Source of the DNA: Polytrichum commune
Lineage: Eukaryota; Streptophyta; Polytrichopsida; Polytrichales; Polytrichaceae
Length of the DNA: 64,000 nt
Direction of reading: 5' to 3'
NCBI GenBank assembly: GCA_950295325.1
Contig: OX485804.1
Location: 8,308,001 to 8,372,000, forward strand
Both the position numbers and the translations under genes were made by a program. This document shows, piece by piece, positions 32,614-45,259 of the stretch (within the stretch, counting starts at the first letter, position 1; every line of letters begins with the position of its first letter). Under the pieces are notes generated by a model. That model had not been told where the DNA came from. It saw only the letters and a program-made list of their open reading frames with translations, and made no database searches.

Positions 32614-35600
32614 ATGGAGGCAACTCCTTTCTCATCTCTGCTTCACTCTCACAACCCACAAACTCAAATTATCACACTCTCATTCTCACATTCCAAACGC
32701 CAATCCTATCTGCCATCATCTCCACGTAGAATTTCAGGCGCCATATGCCATATGCGCAAATTGGTAAGTAAGGGGGATAGCAAAGTGTCAGAATTGCAGT
32801 GGGGTTGGCAGAGAGGGAATTGGAGGGAAGGAGGGAAGAAAAGAACACAGCGTCGAGCGCAGGCTGGGAAAGAGGATGAGGCGGGTGAGAAGATGGATTA
32901 CAAGTCATACGAGGCGTTGATGCGGGGCGGTGAAGAAGTAATTTCGATGATGAAGGAAATGTTGGAGCTTGTAAGATTGCAATTCTCTACTACTTGCATG
33001 TCTTTGAATTGACTTCCACTTTTAAAGTTAACCATGCCATGTTTGCTTTTTTATCATCAGAACTTGTCTATGTGTGTTTCTCCTTGGGTTGGTCACGGAG
33101 GATGTAAGGATTGTTTTAAAGTGTAAACTAGTCATCCAAGTATTGTAGTCCGTTACAATTTCACATTTAATTGTAGAAACCACGTTGAAGTGATTTCGAT
33201 GATGAAGGAAATGTTGGAGCTTGTAAACTTGCACATCTACTACCTGCATGTGATTTTCCCTGTCAAAGTAAACCACGTTGTGATGGCCTTTTTAATGTCA
33301 AATCCTATTTGTGTGTAGTTCCCCTTGGCTTGGTCACTGAGCATGTAAGGATCAAGGGTCCCATTTTCTAAGAGTATATCTATCCTGCAATTACTCTATA
33401 TTAATTTACATATATTTTAGAAACTGAATATTCTCCAATGGCATCACCAAGCATTCAGGTTTCAGATGGAGATTGAGTAAGTTTACCTTGCGATGCAGAA
33501 ACTTCAGTCTTAGGTGGTTGATGATGCATGGAGAGATAGTGAAAGAAAAGCTGCCTAAAATTCATGTTGTCTGATGCCAACTGCGTGCTATCAAGAAAGT
33601 AGGATATGGAAATTCAATGTCCAAAGTCAATGTGGATTTTCAGCCTAAGGTATATGAGCCTTATGGGGTCACTCCTTTTCAGCAGACACCTATGTTTGAT
33701 TAGTAAATGGCATGGCTCGGAGTTAAGAACGGACACCAAAATGACATGTGGGACAGTGAGATTGGACTATGTGCTCAAAATATAGACCTCGTTCTAGGTT
33801 CGATAATGAACACAATTGGAGGGTCTGTGTAATTGTTTCAAGAGAATGAGAAACTTCACTTTGGACTCTTATAACTTTTGCATCTGAACCCAATTCTGCA
33901 ACTTGAAATGACAATTTTTGGTGTATGCAATTACTAACCGAATAAGGCAATTTTGATTCGATCCAACAGCCAATTCTGTTTGTGGAGGTGTGACTAAGTG
34001 GAGCAATATCTAGTCACTTCCAATGTATGTTCCATGCACCCAGTCTGTTGTGAACAGGATAATGTTATGGTGAAATCTGAAACCTTGTATTGGTTTAACA
34101 GCTGGAAGACATAACAGGATTGGGATCAGAGGCAGAGGAAGTTGCAGTGGAGATGGCAGCCACAGGAGCAGTTGGTCAGCGGCTCGATAAACTTGATGAA
34201 AGCTTTCTCCTGGCCCTGGACTTCATGATCAAGCAGGCGGATCGGGATGATAAGGTACTTGTCTGTGTCTTGCTTCAACACTTTGAGTGCCAAAAGCTAA
34301 TTTTCACGTTGGATTGAACATGGTCTTGACGGATGTGGATACAGCACGTGGCAAATTTCTTCCAATTTTTATCTATTTTGGGTTGAACCGGACAGCACTC
34401 TAGAGTAGTTAAATTAGCACAACATATTTCTGATGCTTTCTTATTCAGACCCTTAGATTCATAGCCAGTACATCTCTGGGAAATTACATGGATCCTCCGA
34501 ACTGCAGGAATTTTATAGTTACAACACATCTGCATGCTATATCATACTATCACAAAATATCTATGTATAGACTAACTACACCATTTACGGGTAGTTATGT
34601 GGCCATTACTTTTTGAAATTACACAGTGCTATAACTATTATGCAATGTAGTTGTGTAGTATTTTCTTTTTTGAATGTGAATGCCATCAATTTTATCTGGA
34701 ATGTGGTTACAATCATATTGGTGAGATCTCTGGACATGTAATGTTGACAGAAACTGATCTTGAGCACCTGGTAGTGTGTCCTTGTTACAGCAACGATGGC
34801 TGCTTGGGGTAATTAAGGATACTGTTCTTGCACAACTGGCACAGAAATTTCCATCTCAGGTGAGACAACACTGGTTCCCACTATTTGATTTCAAGACTTA
34901 TCAAGATGTCATTCCATATCTACCATGTCCACTACGCCCTTTCGTTTGACTTATGAATTGAGGCAATACTGTCTAATGTAGGAGGGTATCAAATGTCTTT
35001 GTTGTCATTTTGTTTACTGAATAAGGCTTGTAGTTGATAGCTTATGCAAACTAATATCTATTTAATGTGGTTGAATAGGTGCAAATAGTAGGCATATTGT
35101 GTCGTACCCCAGACAAAGATGCTCGCCAAGAAGTTTTAAGGCGATGTGCTGGAGGGGGTGGTACATTTGATAAAACTGGAGGGGGCAAGATTGAACTTCC
35201 TGCAGTCAACCTCCAAGATGTTGCAAATCAAGCAGAAGAAGTGATTATGGTTGAACCTCCAGACTTCTCAGACTTGTCATTTTATATTGTTTTACAATGT
35301 AGTTTTATTCCTGGACTGTCTTTGTGAACTGTGAGATGGGTTTATAGTAGGGTCCAAGGAAAATCTAAAATTGAGTGATCCTTTTGGTTGAGAGAAAGAT
35401 TTTGGACCCAAGGAGTTTACATTAGGGTCTGGGTCCAAGATATGAAAAAACCAGGTAGAAGTTGGTCATTCTTTCCTGCCATAGTAGAGTTATTATAACT
35501 CAATGGGACGTTTGTTGGGAGTTGGCCATTATGAGTTTCCATTGGTTGTTTTGCATGCAATATCAGTAACTTCTTTCCAACCGTGGTGCATGCACGGAGG

Positions 35601-37420
35601 TAGTGTTTGAATTTGAATGAAGAGCAATCTATTTCGGTTCGTTAAGGGCCAAACTCATACTAGCACCTCTTGCCATGCCAAAATGAGTTTGACCCTCAAT
35701 TAACCAATATAGAATGTTCTTCATTCCAACCTCCACAATACCTCCAACTATGTGTTTCCATGTCTGCAAAACATTGCATCATCTTCAGTTTTTGTGTATT
35801 CACTCTGATTTGTGATCGCTTGGAGGACTTCTGTCCAATTCAGTTTTCTTTCAAAACTTGTAGTAAATACCATGTATCTTAACCATTTGTTTCCGTGCTG
35901 GTGATGTTTAACAAGATGGACCACATCAATTTCTTAGCCCAGATTCTCGGTTATTTTGTTGACAGAATATGGAGGAGAAAGCTAAAGTGGTGGATAGGCG
36001 GCTTCTTGCAAGGCTTGTGCTAGTAAGGGAGGAGGCTTATGGTCTCCTGAGTGGTGGCCTTCAAGATGAACGCAATGAAAGGATAAAACTTAAAAATCTA
36101 CCTGAACCAGAGGTGAGCATTCAATTTCTAAACAAACCAAAAGATCTGCAATACTGAGTCATGGATTGCTAGAATGTGCACTTTTCTGCATATTTTGTTT
36201 GTTATCACGAAGAAGATGCTTAAAGATACCAATCTAGCTGGAAGGCACTTGGACGTGTGCATGTGTAATTTGAGCACATTGTTCCGCATTAGCTCACCAT
36301 GCAATTGAAAGATCTGGTAAACAAGCATTCACATGGTTGTTGATTCAGAAGTTCTCACTTGTAAGTTTGGTTTGCAGGTGAATTTCTTGACTTCAATTGT
36401 TGGGTTGAAACCAGGTGCCCAGTTGCACAAAAAGCTGGCCAATGTTATGGGAGGACTAGAAGAGGGTGCCGATCTTGAAATTGATGAGAAGGCCACAGGT
36501 CACTCTCATGGTGTTGCCAGAGCCAAGGTAAGAACCCTGGTTGTTTTGTAAACAAAATCATTAATTTTTTTTCCATTTGTGGTGCATGCTTGGAGGAGGT
36601 AGTGTGTGAATCTGAATGAAGCACAACCTATTTTGGTTTACTGAGGGCCAAACTCATTTTAGCACCTTGTAGCAGGCCAAATTGAGTTTGACCCTCAATG
36701 AACCATTCTAATATGTTCTTCATTGAAACCTCCACATTGTCTCTGAGCATCCATTGAACATTTACCGAACATGGAAGGTGTTGTATGCAAAACAACCAAC
36801 TCCCAACCAAAAGCCACTTGAGTTAAATAATTACTCTATGGTATGGATTGAGTCAGGTGTCTTTTGTCGCTTACTTGGACTCCTTGTCCTGCAAAATAGG
36901 GAAGCAAAAAGGAGCGGCCTACAGCGGTTCTTCCAGTTCGCCCAGGCATGTTCTTAGAGACAATTAATAAAGTATGTATCACAACCCCTTAACTCCTAAC
37001 ATTTCCTACAAAAGCTTGACCATTGTTGAGCACTAGTAACTGTATGTGGGAAAATCCTGCACTGAATCAGTTGTGAAATTTGGTTTGGAAGTTGTTGGAC
37101 TTGAGTGGAACAAATTTAACGTCTAGTTATTGCATCAGGTTCTTGGAGGAATGTACGAAACAAATGCAGCCGGTGGTGTCACCGTTCAACAAATAGAATG
37201 GGTGAGTCCATGCTTTTTATTGCTCCGACATGCAATTTCATAGATCTGGTGGCAAGTGTGATGGGTGGACTAATAATGTATCTCAGATACGCAACTAGTT
37301 TTGATGTCAAGTACATGTTCTTTGTCACTTGTTGGAATTGACTTACTTTTTTATGTTTTCAATCAACAGATATACAAGGAGACCATGAGGATCCTACAGG
37401 AAATGGCGTATTCTAACTAG
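32614..37420 (+). CDS. Conserved plant protein of unknown function, probably plastid-targeted
   Basis: Nine exons: 32614-32970, 34102-34254, 34791-34859, 35079-35240, 35966-36112, 36378-36527, 36900-36971, 37139-37201, 37370-37420; 407 aa, all junctions phase 0. The first ~50 residues are Ser/Arg-rich with almost no acidic residues, like a chloroplast transit peptide; a charged Lys/Arg region follows. Conserved-looking segments are KLDESFLLALDFMIKQA, QIVGILCRTPDKDARQEVL, DRRLLARLVLVREEAYGLL, NFLTSIVGLKPGAQL, LPVRPGMFLETINKVLGGMY and VTVQQIEWIYKETMRIL. From memory this resembles a family of unnamed chloroplast proteins that may include Arabidopsis At1g36320; I assign no activity. The ATG at 32614 is the first in frame after the leader. 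The donor of exon 4 may instead be after 35249 (three more residues). Confidence 0.85.
33186..33356 (+). repeat. Partial tandem duplication of the exon 1 end and donor of gene 3
   Basis: The segment repeats 32934-33110 about 250 bp downstream. It includes the last exon 1 codons (GATTTCGATGATGAAGGAAA then TGTTGGAGCTT), a GT donor at 33223, and then intron sequence such as CTACCTGCATGTGATTTTCC and TTGGTCACTGAGCATGTAAG. It lies inside intron 1. An AG acceptor at 33175-33176 would define a 46-nt cryptic exon that breaks the frame. Confidence 0.8.
33690..33950 (+). mobile_element. Element family R1, copy in gene 3 intron 1
   Basis: Landmarks CACCTATGTTTGATTAGTAA, GGACACCAAAATGACATGTG, GAGATTGGACTATGTGCTCA and AACACAATTGGAGGGTC match other R1 copies at 18590, 39390 and 45490, and the inverse of the block at 20405-20450. 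Confidence 0.5.
35480..35790 (+). mobile_element. Intronic repeat family L, copy 1 (gene 3 intron 4)
   Basis: It resembles 36575-36820 in intron 6 of the same gene: GTGGTGCATGCACGGAGGTA, AAGGGCCAAACTCATACTAG, GAGTTTGACCCTCAATTAAC and TGTTCTTCATTCCAACCTCC. Its left end GGGAGTTGGCCATT..GTTGTTTTGCATGC is the inverse of TGCAAAACAACCAACTCCC at the right end of the second copy, so this looks like a MITE with terminal inverted repeats. Confidence 0.65.
36575..36820 (+). mobile_element. Intronic repeat family L, copy 2 (gene 3 intron 6)
   Basis: Second copy of the element at 35480-35790 in the same orientation, with GTGGTGCATGCTTGGAGGAG, GAGGGCCAAACTCATTTTAG, GAGTTTGACCCTCAATGAAC and a right terminus with TGTATGCAAAACAACCAACT. 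The left terminus is lost. Two copies within one gene suggest local transposition. Confidence 0.65.
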
Positions 37421-40400
37421 ACCTTTTGTGAGTGCAATTTACTTGTTGGAGGTCAATTTAGAGTGGCCACTTCAAAGCCTTCCAATGAAGGATAGTAGCA
37501 ATACTACTGTTGTAAAATTTCCATTGGATTATTGAACTTCCCCTTGATGTCTTTGGGAGTCCCTCTCCACAATAGATGCATAACGTGTGGGCTATTTTAG
37601 TCAAGTTGGATCAGGTGCATTGTCCATTGCTTGTTTTTAAGTGTTAGAATTGTGTTTGTTGCTACGGTACTTGCAATCGAGGAATAGCCAGTTGTGATAA
37701 CTGGAATTTTTTGTTCCTCTTTGACATTGTTGAACAGTCTTTGTGATATTTTTGTTGGTGATTGCAGAAGATTTTGGCTTCATCAAGTTTCAAATCTATG
37801 AACTAAAGAAACTTATTCTAAGAGCTCATCACCTTTCCCTTTTGCTCTACTGATGCTGAAGGTAAGTGGGTTGTAAATGGACACTTTTCTCACTACACCC
37901 ACTTCTTGGAGGATAATAAACATGCAATTCGTGGGAGATGAAGAGCAAATCCAAAATCATGCCCGTAGCTGCTTCCTTCGTAATTTTGGGAGCTTGTATA
38001 AAGAATCTCCATGCTATTAAGTGATGATAGAGGTCCTCCAATTTTTATTGAATATTGCATCTGGAATGGCAATAAAATTTTGAGCACATAATCCAATCTT
38101 AATAACATAAAGCTGTTGTATAACCATAAACAGCAGGTACACAATTATGAAAGTTAGGCCAATTGTTAGGATCTACAATCTTTCAAACATAAAGTTGTTC
38201 ACCACTGCACACCTTATTCTTTGATAATTAATATTTGCAAAAAGGATGTGACAATATATGAACAAGGTTTGAATCGCAAATCTTATGGTGTCCAGGAACC
38301 AACCCCTAACTTTTTGCACCAAAAAACGTAGCACATTCTGGCCTTGTGTGATGCATGCACAAGCTCATCAAGAAAAACTACAAATATAGACTTCATTTTC
38401 CTGAAATGTGAGTGACGTGAGACAATTGTCTTCATTGGTTATACAACACCTCCAGCTAGTAGTTTGCAAGAATCTTCATGAGGAAAGTGATATGTCTCTG
38501 CACTAGATAATTTGCACAAGTCTGCACAACATTATTCAAATCATTTTTAGTTTAATATTTTAATGCTTGATGACAATTTGTGACTTATTTCAGCCCCTAG
38601 AAAATTGGGAAACCAAAACATGTTTTCAATTATTTTTATAAACTTGCATAGAGATTAGATTGATTTTATTTTTATTTCTTCCTCTCATAACATGCCCTCA
38701 TTCATATTAATGTTTAAGCGCCAATTTATTTCTTTATTTCTTATGGAAAAAACCCCCCAAAAAAGGAACAGAGTTGCTAAAGGGCAAGAAAATATCCATG
38801 TAGATAGCAAAACTTTCAAATGAAACAAGGTATGGCCCAAGTCATATGCTTCCAATCAACTTATGACTTAGCCCATAAGCTTCCACAAGGCTCTATTTGA
38901 CACGTGCTTGAGCCATACACTTCCATTTTTGGTTGATTGTGTCAAAAGTAACCTTATCTAAATATAATTCATACATTAAGTACGTTAGTTGAATTGGTTA
39001 ACACTTCCGTGTTATTGGAGATTTGGATTCAAATGCACAACCATGGTGTCTTTTGATGAAATTGCAAGTATTTAGGGTTAGTTTCCATGTAGGTCCCTTA
39101 CCCACCAGATTCTAGTGGAAATGTAAATTCTATCAAGTGGAATCTACATTTTCGCTAGAATTAGGTGTGCAAGCATCCTACATGGAAATTAACCCTTACT
39201 ACACTCATCATCAACATCACAAAGTCATATGCCTATATATTATTTCATCCTTCACATAAGATAATATACTAAAAATAACTTCGAACCCATCAATCTTACT
39301 TTCAAAATACTTTCAAAACTCGATGAGACGTCACAAAACTTGTGGATAAGAATAGACATCCCCCATTTAGCGACCTGTCTTATTAGAACACTTATATTTC
39401 AGTGGTATGTGGTTTGGTGTGGCTCCAAGGAAAAATACCAAAAAAACACGTGCTCAATAGGAGGTTACACTGCGTGGGCAATATATGACAACCATTCTTA
39501 ACACATGCAATTGAGGAAGCGTATATAACTATTTAATAAACACAAGAATCTTCACTTTGATAATGAAAGAGATATTCATACGAGCGAGTCAACAAAAGTA
39601 ACCATTTCATACCCAACAGTCCTCCAAATAACTCGATCCAATTGGAAGCAAATCTTGTGTCACTTCACACACAACCAAGATTCATGTCAACGTATCTAGT
39701 ATCCCACATCTTAGCTTCCACAAAGCGCGACAAAACGCACATGCTCTGAGGAAGAACTTTGAATGCATCATTTACTAGGTCGAATGCCGATCGCTTGGAG
39801 GATGCCTGTCCTTTCAATCGGTTGAAAGTATGCCCTCAAATTTACCCGACAAAACTGAAATCTGTCAATTCAACGTCACATTCATAAGATTGGCAGTTAT
39901 AAGATTGATGGAATTTCACTGGCCTCCACAAAGTGCGCATCTACGATGATCGTTTGTGGATGATGCAACTGCTTGTAACTAACGGCGGCGGTCTTTGATA
40001 CAGACAATGACCTTCAACGGATTCTAATGTATAACGTATCTAATCCCAGTGCCGGCATTTGCAGATAATTTTGGCCTTTGTGTCGAATCGTGATTGTCTC
40101 ATCCGGGTCGGCATTGCGAATCACGCATATTGTGTTTTTCAAGTTTTTAAATTGGAGTTCAGATGCAAAAGTTATGGAAGGTCAAACTAAGTTTTTTTTT
40201 TGTTTTTTTTTCCCATCATGAGTCCACATGTTGACATGAAGATGGCCCATTAACCATTTTCGTTTCATTTCTATGAGGAAATGAGAAGAAGTGGATGGTG
40301 TGATGTTTATAGATTTGGCAGTGTGAATCAAGCATATTATGCTTTTTAAGTTTCTTTGATTGGAGTTGAGATGCAAAAGTTATGGAAGGTCAAACCGAGT

Positions 40401-41630
40401 GTTTTTTCTTTTTCTTTTTCTTTGTCACGAGTCCACATGTTGACATACCTATAAGCATTACACCATCCTCTCTTTTTTAATTTCCTTATAGAAATGTAAC
40501 GAAGATACTGAATGGGGCCATCTTTATGTCAAGTACACCAACATTTCTTTTTTCTTTTTTTTCTACTTTTAAGTTAGCATATGGGTCCTTCTAATTGTAA
40601 AATGAATTGAGCATGTAATGGTTGGTATATTTGGAGCACATATTCCAATCACATAGCACACTATCTCTTTCTGGTGTCCATTCTTGATTATACACTTGCA
40701 TTAATTTTATTTCTTTGCCATTTGTTGTTTGCTACCTTATACTACTTGGTTTCACAAGGTTCAAATCTAGGTATGTCCACAAATGTATATGCAGAACTAG
40801 GATCAATACCATATAAAGGTTTGAAGCTAATATCAAGTTTCATGCAATATCAAAGTCCAATGGCAATGAGCCATAAGAAGACCACATAGTCCCCCCCCAA
40901 GCAAATGTTGACTATTGAACATGAATTGGTTCAGAAATTTTAGACACGTAGTCCAATCTTTTTTAAACACATTTTTTCGGGCACATGTTTCTAAAAGGGC
41001 GTAGACCTTTTAGTGGCATAAACCAACTAAGTTAGACCCAAAACTAGGTGTCACAATCACTTGCAATAATTAAATTAGGTCCATCTACCAAACAATTTGC
41101 ATTCAAATGGAGGTGTCTAATATAATGGAGAATGACCACATAAAGCCCACATGAATTACATACATATTTAAGTTTGACATGTACGTACTTGGATGAAAAC
41201 CATTTTGAGACATCTATGAGCAACACTTCAACAATTCAGGAGTGAAAGTAAGCCAACCAATTGGTATGAATGTTGATTCGACCTCATGACATGTTGGTGA
41301 GATAATGTGTAAAACCTTAAGAAGAAAAAATTGTCACATATTGTTGCTTAGGTAATTGTTCCATATGCAATCAAAATATTGTTGTTGCATAGTGAAACAC
41401 CCAGTTGAGACAACACCACATGCTGTAGAGGGCGCTCTATTTCATCTTTAACAAAGCTGAAATGTAGTTTCCACGTGGGATTCAAATGGTCTCAACCAAT
41501 GTGGATTGACATGCGGCAACATTTGAGGGAGGCATGATCGATTTTAGTTGGAATAAACCTCAGTTAGTGTGGGCCGCACTAGTCAATGAGGTCTTAAGTG
41601 TCATATTAAATTGTAAAGGGAACTCTATTT
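37421..41630. other. Intergenic stretch downstream of gene 3
   Basis: It begins with the gene 3 3' UTR. Fragments of family R1 occur near 39390-39640. The block 40130-40200 recurs at 40325-40400 (GCAAAAGTTATGGAAGGTCA in both), each followed by a T-rich run and GAGTCCACATGTTGACAT: a short direct duplication with a period of about 205 bp. Apart from these repeats I see nothing. Confidence 0.5.
40130..40445 (+). repeat. Two-unit direct repeat, period about 205 bp
   Basis: Both units contain TTTTTAAGTTT, GATGCAAAAGTTATGGAAGG, a T-rich tract and GAGTCCACATGTTGACAT. The T-rich tracts differ in length and interruption. It is non-coding. Confidence 0.65.
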
Positions 41631-41639
41631 TATCTTTAC

Positions 41640-41872
41640 ATTAATTTTGTATTTAGCGTCTCTTAACCATACAAAATTATGCAATGATATAACTATTTAC
41701 TATATATCAATGTTTTTGCCAACAAAGGTCATGTTGATTGTTTGGATATTATATAACATTAACATCTTTACTTGGTATAACATTACATTAATAGCAAAAA
41801 GATGTAGCATTGTGTAACTCAAAATAGTAAGTGACACAAAATACAATATTTAATGTAGTGTTGAAATGTAGT
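41640..41872 (+). mobile_element. Possible MITE family G, copy 3 (degenerate)
   Basis: The ends ATTTTGTATTTAGCGTCTCT and CAATATTTAATGTAGTGTTG, and the internal phrase AGTAAGTGACAC, recall the family G copies at 17806 and 27706. Divergence is high. Confidence 0.35.
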
Positions 41873-42236
41873 ACCACACTAACATGTGTGTTTGGTATCA
41901 TTGGATCATTGATGAAAATTAAAGAGGACTCACTTGAGATATTATGCATAGATGTCACTTGGTATCTTCACTATTCATTCTCTCATTCATATCTCGATAA
42001 GTAGATGAACTTTGGATTCTAGTTTCTTATTAAGACGCCATTTGTTTCAATTAGTGTGGAATACCATTCGGAAACACACATAGTCAAAACTTCTTAGAAA
42101 GAATGCACGTTTTGAATAACACTAACATGTATTCTATATAATGGAGCCTCATAAAAAGAGTTATGAGCTTTGAGATTGGAATGGACATGTCCAATACCAG
42201 AACTTAGACTTGCACCAATTTGATGCAAAAGATTAG

Positions 42237-42612
42237 ATGAATTATCAAAAAAGTTCACATGAAGTGCTCAAAATGCTAGTTGTGCCTTTGTTCTATGATT
42301 TTTACCCCACCATAGCATCAAAGTTTCCAATGTCCGCTCCGCAAACCATAGACTTGCAATTGAAACTGGACAGTGGTCAATTATCCCTATCTCTAGAGAT
42401 AAAAGACTATGCCACTTTTGACATTTACAATGCAATTAAAAACGAGGCACACTTTGTGTTGGAGTGTCCCCTACATAACCCCAAATAGAGATAAATTCCA
42501 GTCAATATTTGAGAATGTAGTATCAGGGAGCCTCAAACTTGTCTTTCAATTGGAACATCGAGTTGACGTCAATCTCTACCTCATCAAGGCTACCAACATT
42601 CCACCAATCTAG
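42237..42612 (+). pseudogene. Fragment resembling a non-LTR retrotransposon C-terminus
   Basis: The segment encodes IKNEAHFVLECPLHNP and, after a frameshift near 42480, a continuation with RDKFQSIFENVV and LEHRVDVNLYL. The pattern E-x-H-F-x(3)-C-P-x(2)-N-P-x-R-D is typical of the zinc-binding region at the end of retrotransposon reverse transcriptases. It is broken by the frameshift and has no upstream catalytic domain. Confidence 0.5.
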
Positions 42613-42849
42613 AGAATTAGCCAGTGTGAAACCATCGTGATGTACTTTTAGTCCCAGTAACGTTGTGACCTTCGGGAATCTAAAATCAATTTCATTTCAT
42701 TGTTGGTAGTTAGATCAAATTGTTTTGTTGCGTTGATAATGTGTCTATACAATTATCCTAACTATAAACTATACATTTTGCATCTTTTATTTTCTCGTTG
42801 GTGTTAGACATATTTCTACATAAGTGTTGGATTCTAGAAACGGAATCTC

Positions 42850-43200
42850 AGGGGGTGCACTCCATTGTCAAGTTGAACACAATGTGCGATTAAAAATAAA
42901 AATAAAAATTACATAAAGCATCACCAAAATGAGTCAAAATTTGATTTGACCCCACCAGATTTGATTTTTTTTAAAACATATTGTTTCTAACTAGAAAGAC
43001 GTAGAATTGAACTAAAAACATTACTACAAAAATGAAGATGACTAAAAATTTCAAAAAATTATACAAAAAATATTATCAATGATTATGTATATGCAAAAAA
43101 ATATATCATGATTTTTAAAATTGTCTATGGCATATAACATAGGATAGCAAAATTCTATCGCACATGGTTATGAAACGTAAGGGGGTGTGATCGCCCTGAG
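42850..43200 (+). mobile_element. MITE family C, copy 2
   Basis: It is similar to 46462-46870 and to the reverse complement of 11513-11925. Landmarks are CTCCATTGTCAAGTTGAACA at the left, GATGACTAAAAATTTCAAAA and TATCAATGATTATGTATATG in the body, and GCATATAACATAGGATAGCA and GGGGGTGTGATCGCCCTGAG at the right. Confidence 0.75.
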
Positions 43201-43530
43201 AACGGAATGCTTATATAACTCCATGACCAAGAAAATCACTTGAAATTCATGTGAATATCTATTTATTTATCTATTCATTCAAACATAAATCCAACCAATA
43301 AGGATCTTTCTTGAATAGGTCCAAAAGTAAATGCATTTCAACCTATAAGACAATGCCAATTTGTAATGTACATATTTATATATTTTTTATAATTACACAA
43401 TTGCTTATAAGTTTACTAAACATAGTCAATCACCGAACTATAAAGCTGGTTGTGGAAGTCTTATTGTAAAATTTCATCATATCACCATCTTATTGATTGT
43501 TGTTAACAACATGTGTGTATTACAGATTGT

Positions 43531-44013
43531 TTACACCATGGACCATGAAGTCGTCCCAAGGCCATGTAAGAGCGTTGATTGGTTGTTGAACTTGTCCCCG
43601 GGTCACTTCGGTTTACACCAAGGAAAAAATGTCACAGTGACCATGGAGTTTGAGGTCCCCTAAAGACATATTTTAAGGCCTACAATATCCACTGACATGG
43701 TCCAACATGTTTTGCGGTGGGACAGGCAAAGAGGTGCTCTGGTAGAAAAAGGCAAGGGCCCATGGCAAAGAAATATTGGGGGGGGGGAGAGAGAAGATGA
43801 AGACAAGAGAATGATCAAACTTTATTTTTATTTTTATTTTTTTCAACATTGCCATTTTTGGTGCATGATCATTCCTCTTGTCCACATTTTGGTTTACACC
43901 TAGTGAGGGGCCTAAAGGCTTTATAAAATGATTTTTTAATAAATCGGACCATCAAGTCGGACCATGGAAAAATACCATCTTCGATAGTCAGACTTCATGG
44001 TCCTTGGTGTAAA
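43531..44013 (+). mobile_element. MITE family D, copy 2
   Basis: The terminal inverted repeats are TTTACACCATGGACCATGAA (left) and TTCATGGTCCTTGGTGTAAA (right), differing at one position. The body matches 30209-30501, with an extra AT-rich segment in the right half. Adjacent purine runs include GGGGGGGGGAGAGAGAAGA near 43780. Confidence 0.85.
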
Positions 44014-45221
44014 CCGGCCCCTAGTTATATGATTCAAGAAACACCATAATTGCCAGAGTACATGTATAGTCTAATCCGAATCGATACAATGACCAAGAAT
44101 TATGAATATTTTTGGTTATCTTCTCTAGTTTCTAGATTATGCATATATCTAAAAGGTATAAAGGAGGTTTTCAAAAAACAAGTAGATATTTGGTAGGAAG
44201 AAGCATAAAAAAAAGTCGTAAATGTTTCTATAAATATTTGTTCATCGTTAAATTGGATGATAATACAATAATTCAAATAAAATTTATTTTTTACAACACT
44301 CGAGATAAATCTAAAGAACATACAAAAATGTCTACATTATTTATATATTTATATGCAATATACTTGATCATTATAGTCACATATGCATGTGTTTATGTTC
44401 ATTATTTGTGACACATTGTGTTGAATATAGGTTGAAAATCATCTATAGAAAATACACATTTTTTGAGTCACATGTCAATAAGTTATAGCTTGTTTGCAGA
44501 ATATGTTGACGACATACACACAAACTTGATGTTCTTCCTATAACACTTTAGATGAATTCAGAGACAATATGTATGTGTTGATGTTAATTTATTTCCATGA
44601 ATAATATATTTTGAAGTTGTTGTCATGAGCATGTTTTTTAATTTGTTTTATGTTCATCTACTAAGAAACTAGAAAGTTTCCTAGTACTTGAACATAGTTT
44701 CTTTGCATCACATACATGTCTACAATTATTTAGTGCATGGATGTTGATTTTATGTGAGTTCAAATAATGCATTTTTGGGAATAAGAACAAATTGGGTTAA
44801 GAAAAAATTTGAGCATTTCATCTTACACCATGAGATTTAAAAACAACTCAACCATGAAGGAGCAAAGCTGACTTTTACGCCTCTCAACCAATGAGCTTAA
44901 TTTCATGACCTTCAAATACTTTAATCATAGGAATACACAGTTGCTTACTTTGGGCCACAAAATAAGCATCAAAATTGGATCACTACCGGAATTAAGCACT
45001 TCTATTTTACCATTCCTCAACCTACAAAGAACTTAGCCCAATTCCGCCTCTCATCATTTAAGCTTATAGGGTGTCTCAACTCTCAATCGTCAATCAATGT
45101 TATAAATTACGTGTTCTTATTGTTAGTTCAAATATTAAAATTCTCAATTGAATATCAATTCATCTTTCATTTGCATTCTTTCGATCGAGACACAATAAAT
45201 ATGAGAAAATATAATAAAATA

Positions 45222-45230
<9 letters not shown>

Positions 45231-45258
<28 letters not shown>
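45231..45258. repeat. TA dinucleotide microsatellite
   Basis: About 14 uninterrupted TA units, preceded by a short GTGTGTGTC run. Confidence 0.95.

Positions 45259-45259
<1 letters not shown>

Noticed and set aside
44139-44411. A 90-codon frame with a hydrophobic C-terminal segment
   Set aside because: Very AT-rich, Lys/Ile/Tyr-dominated composition typical of chance frames, with no flanking signals or family match.
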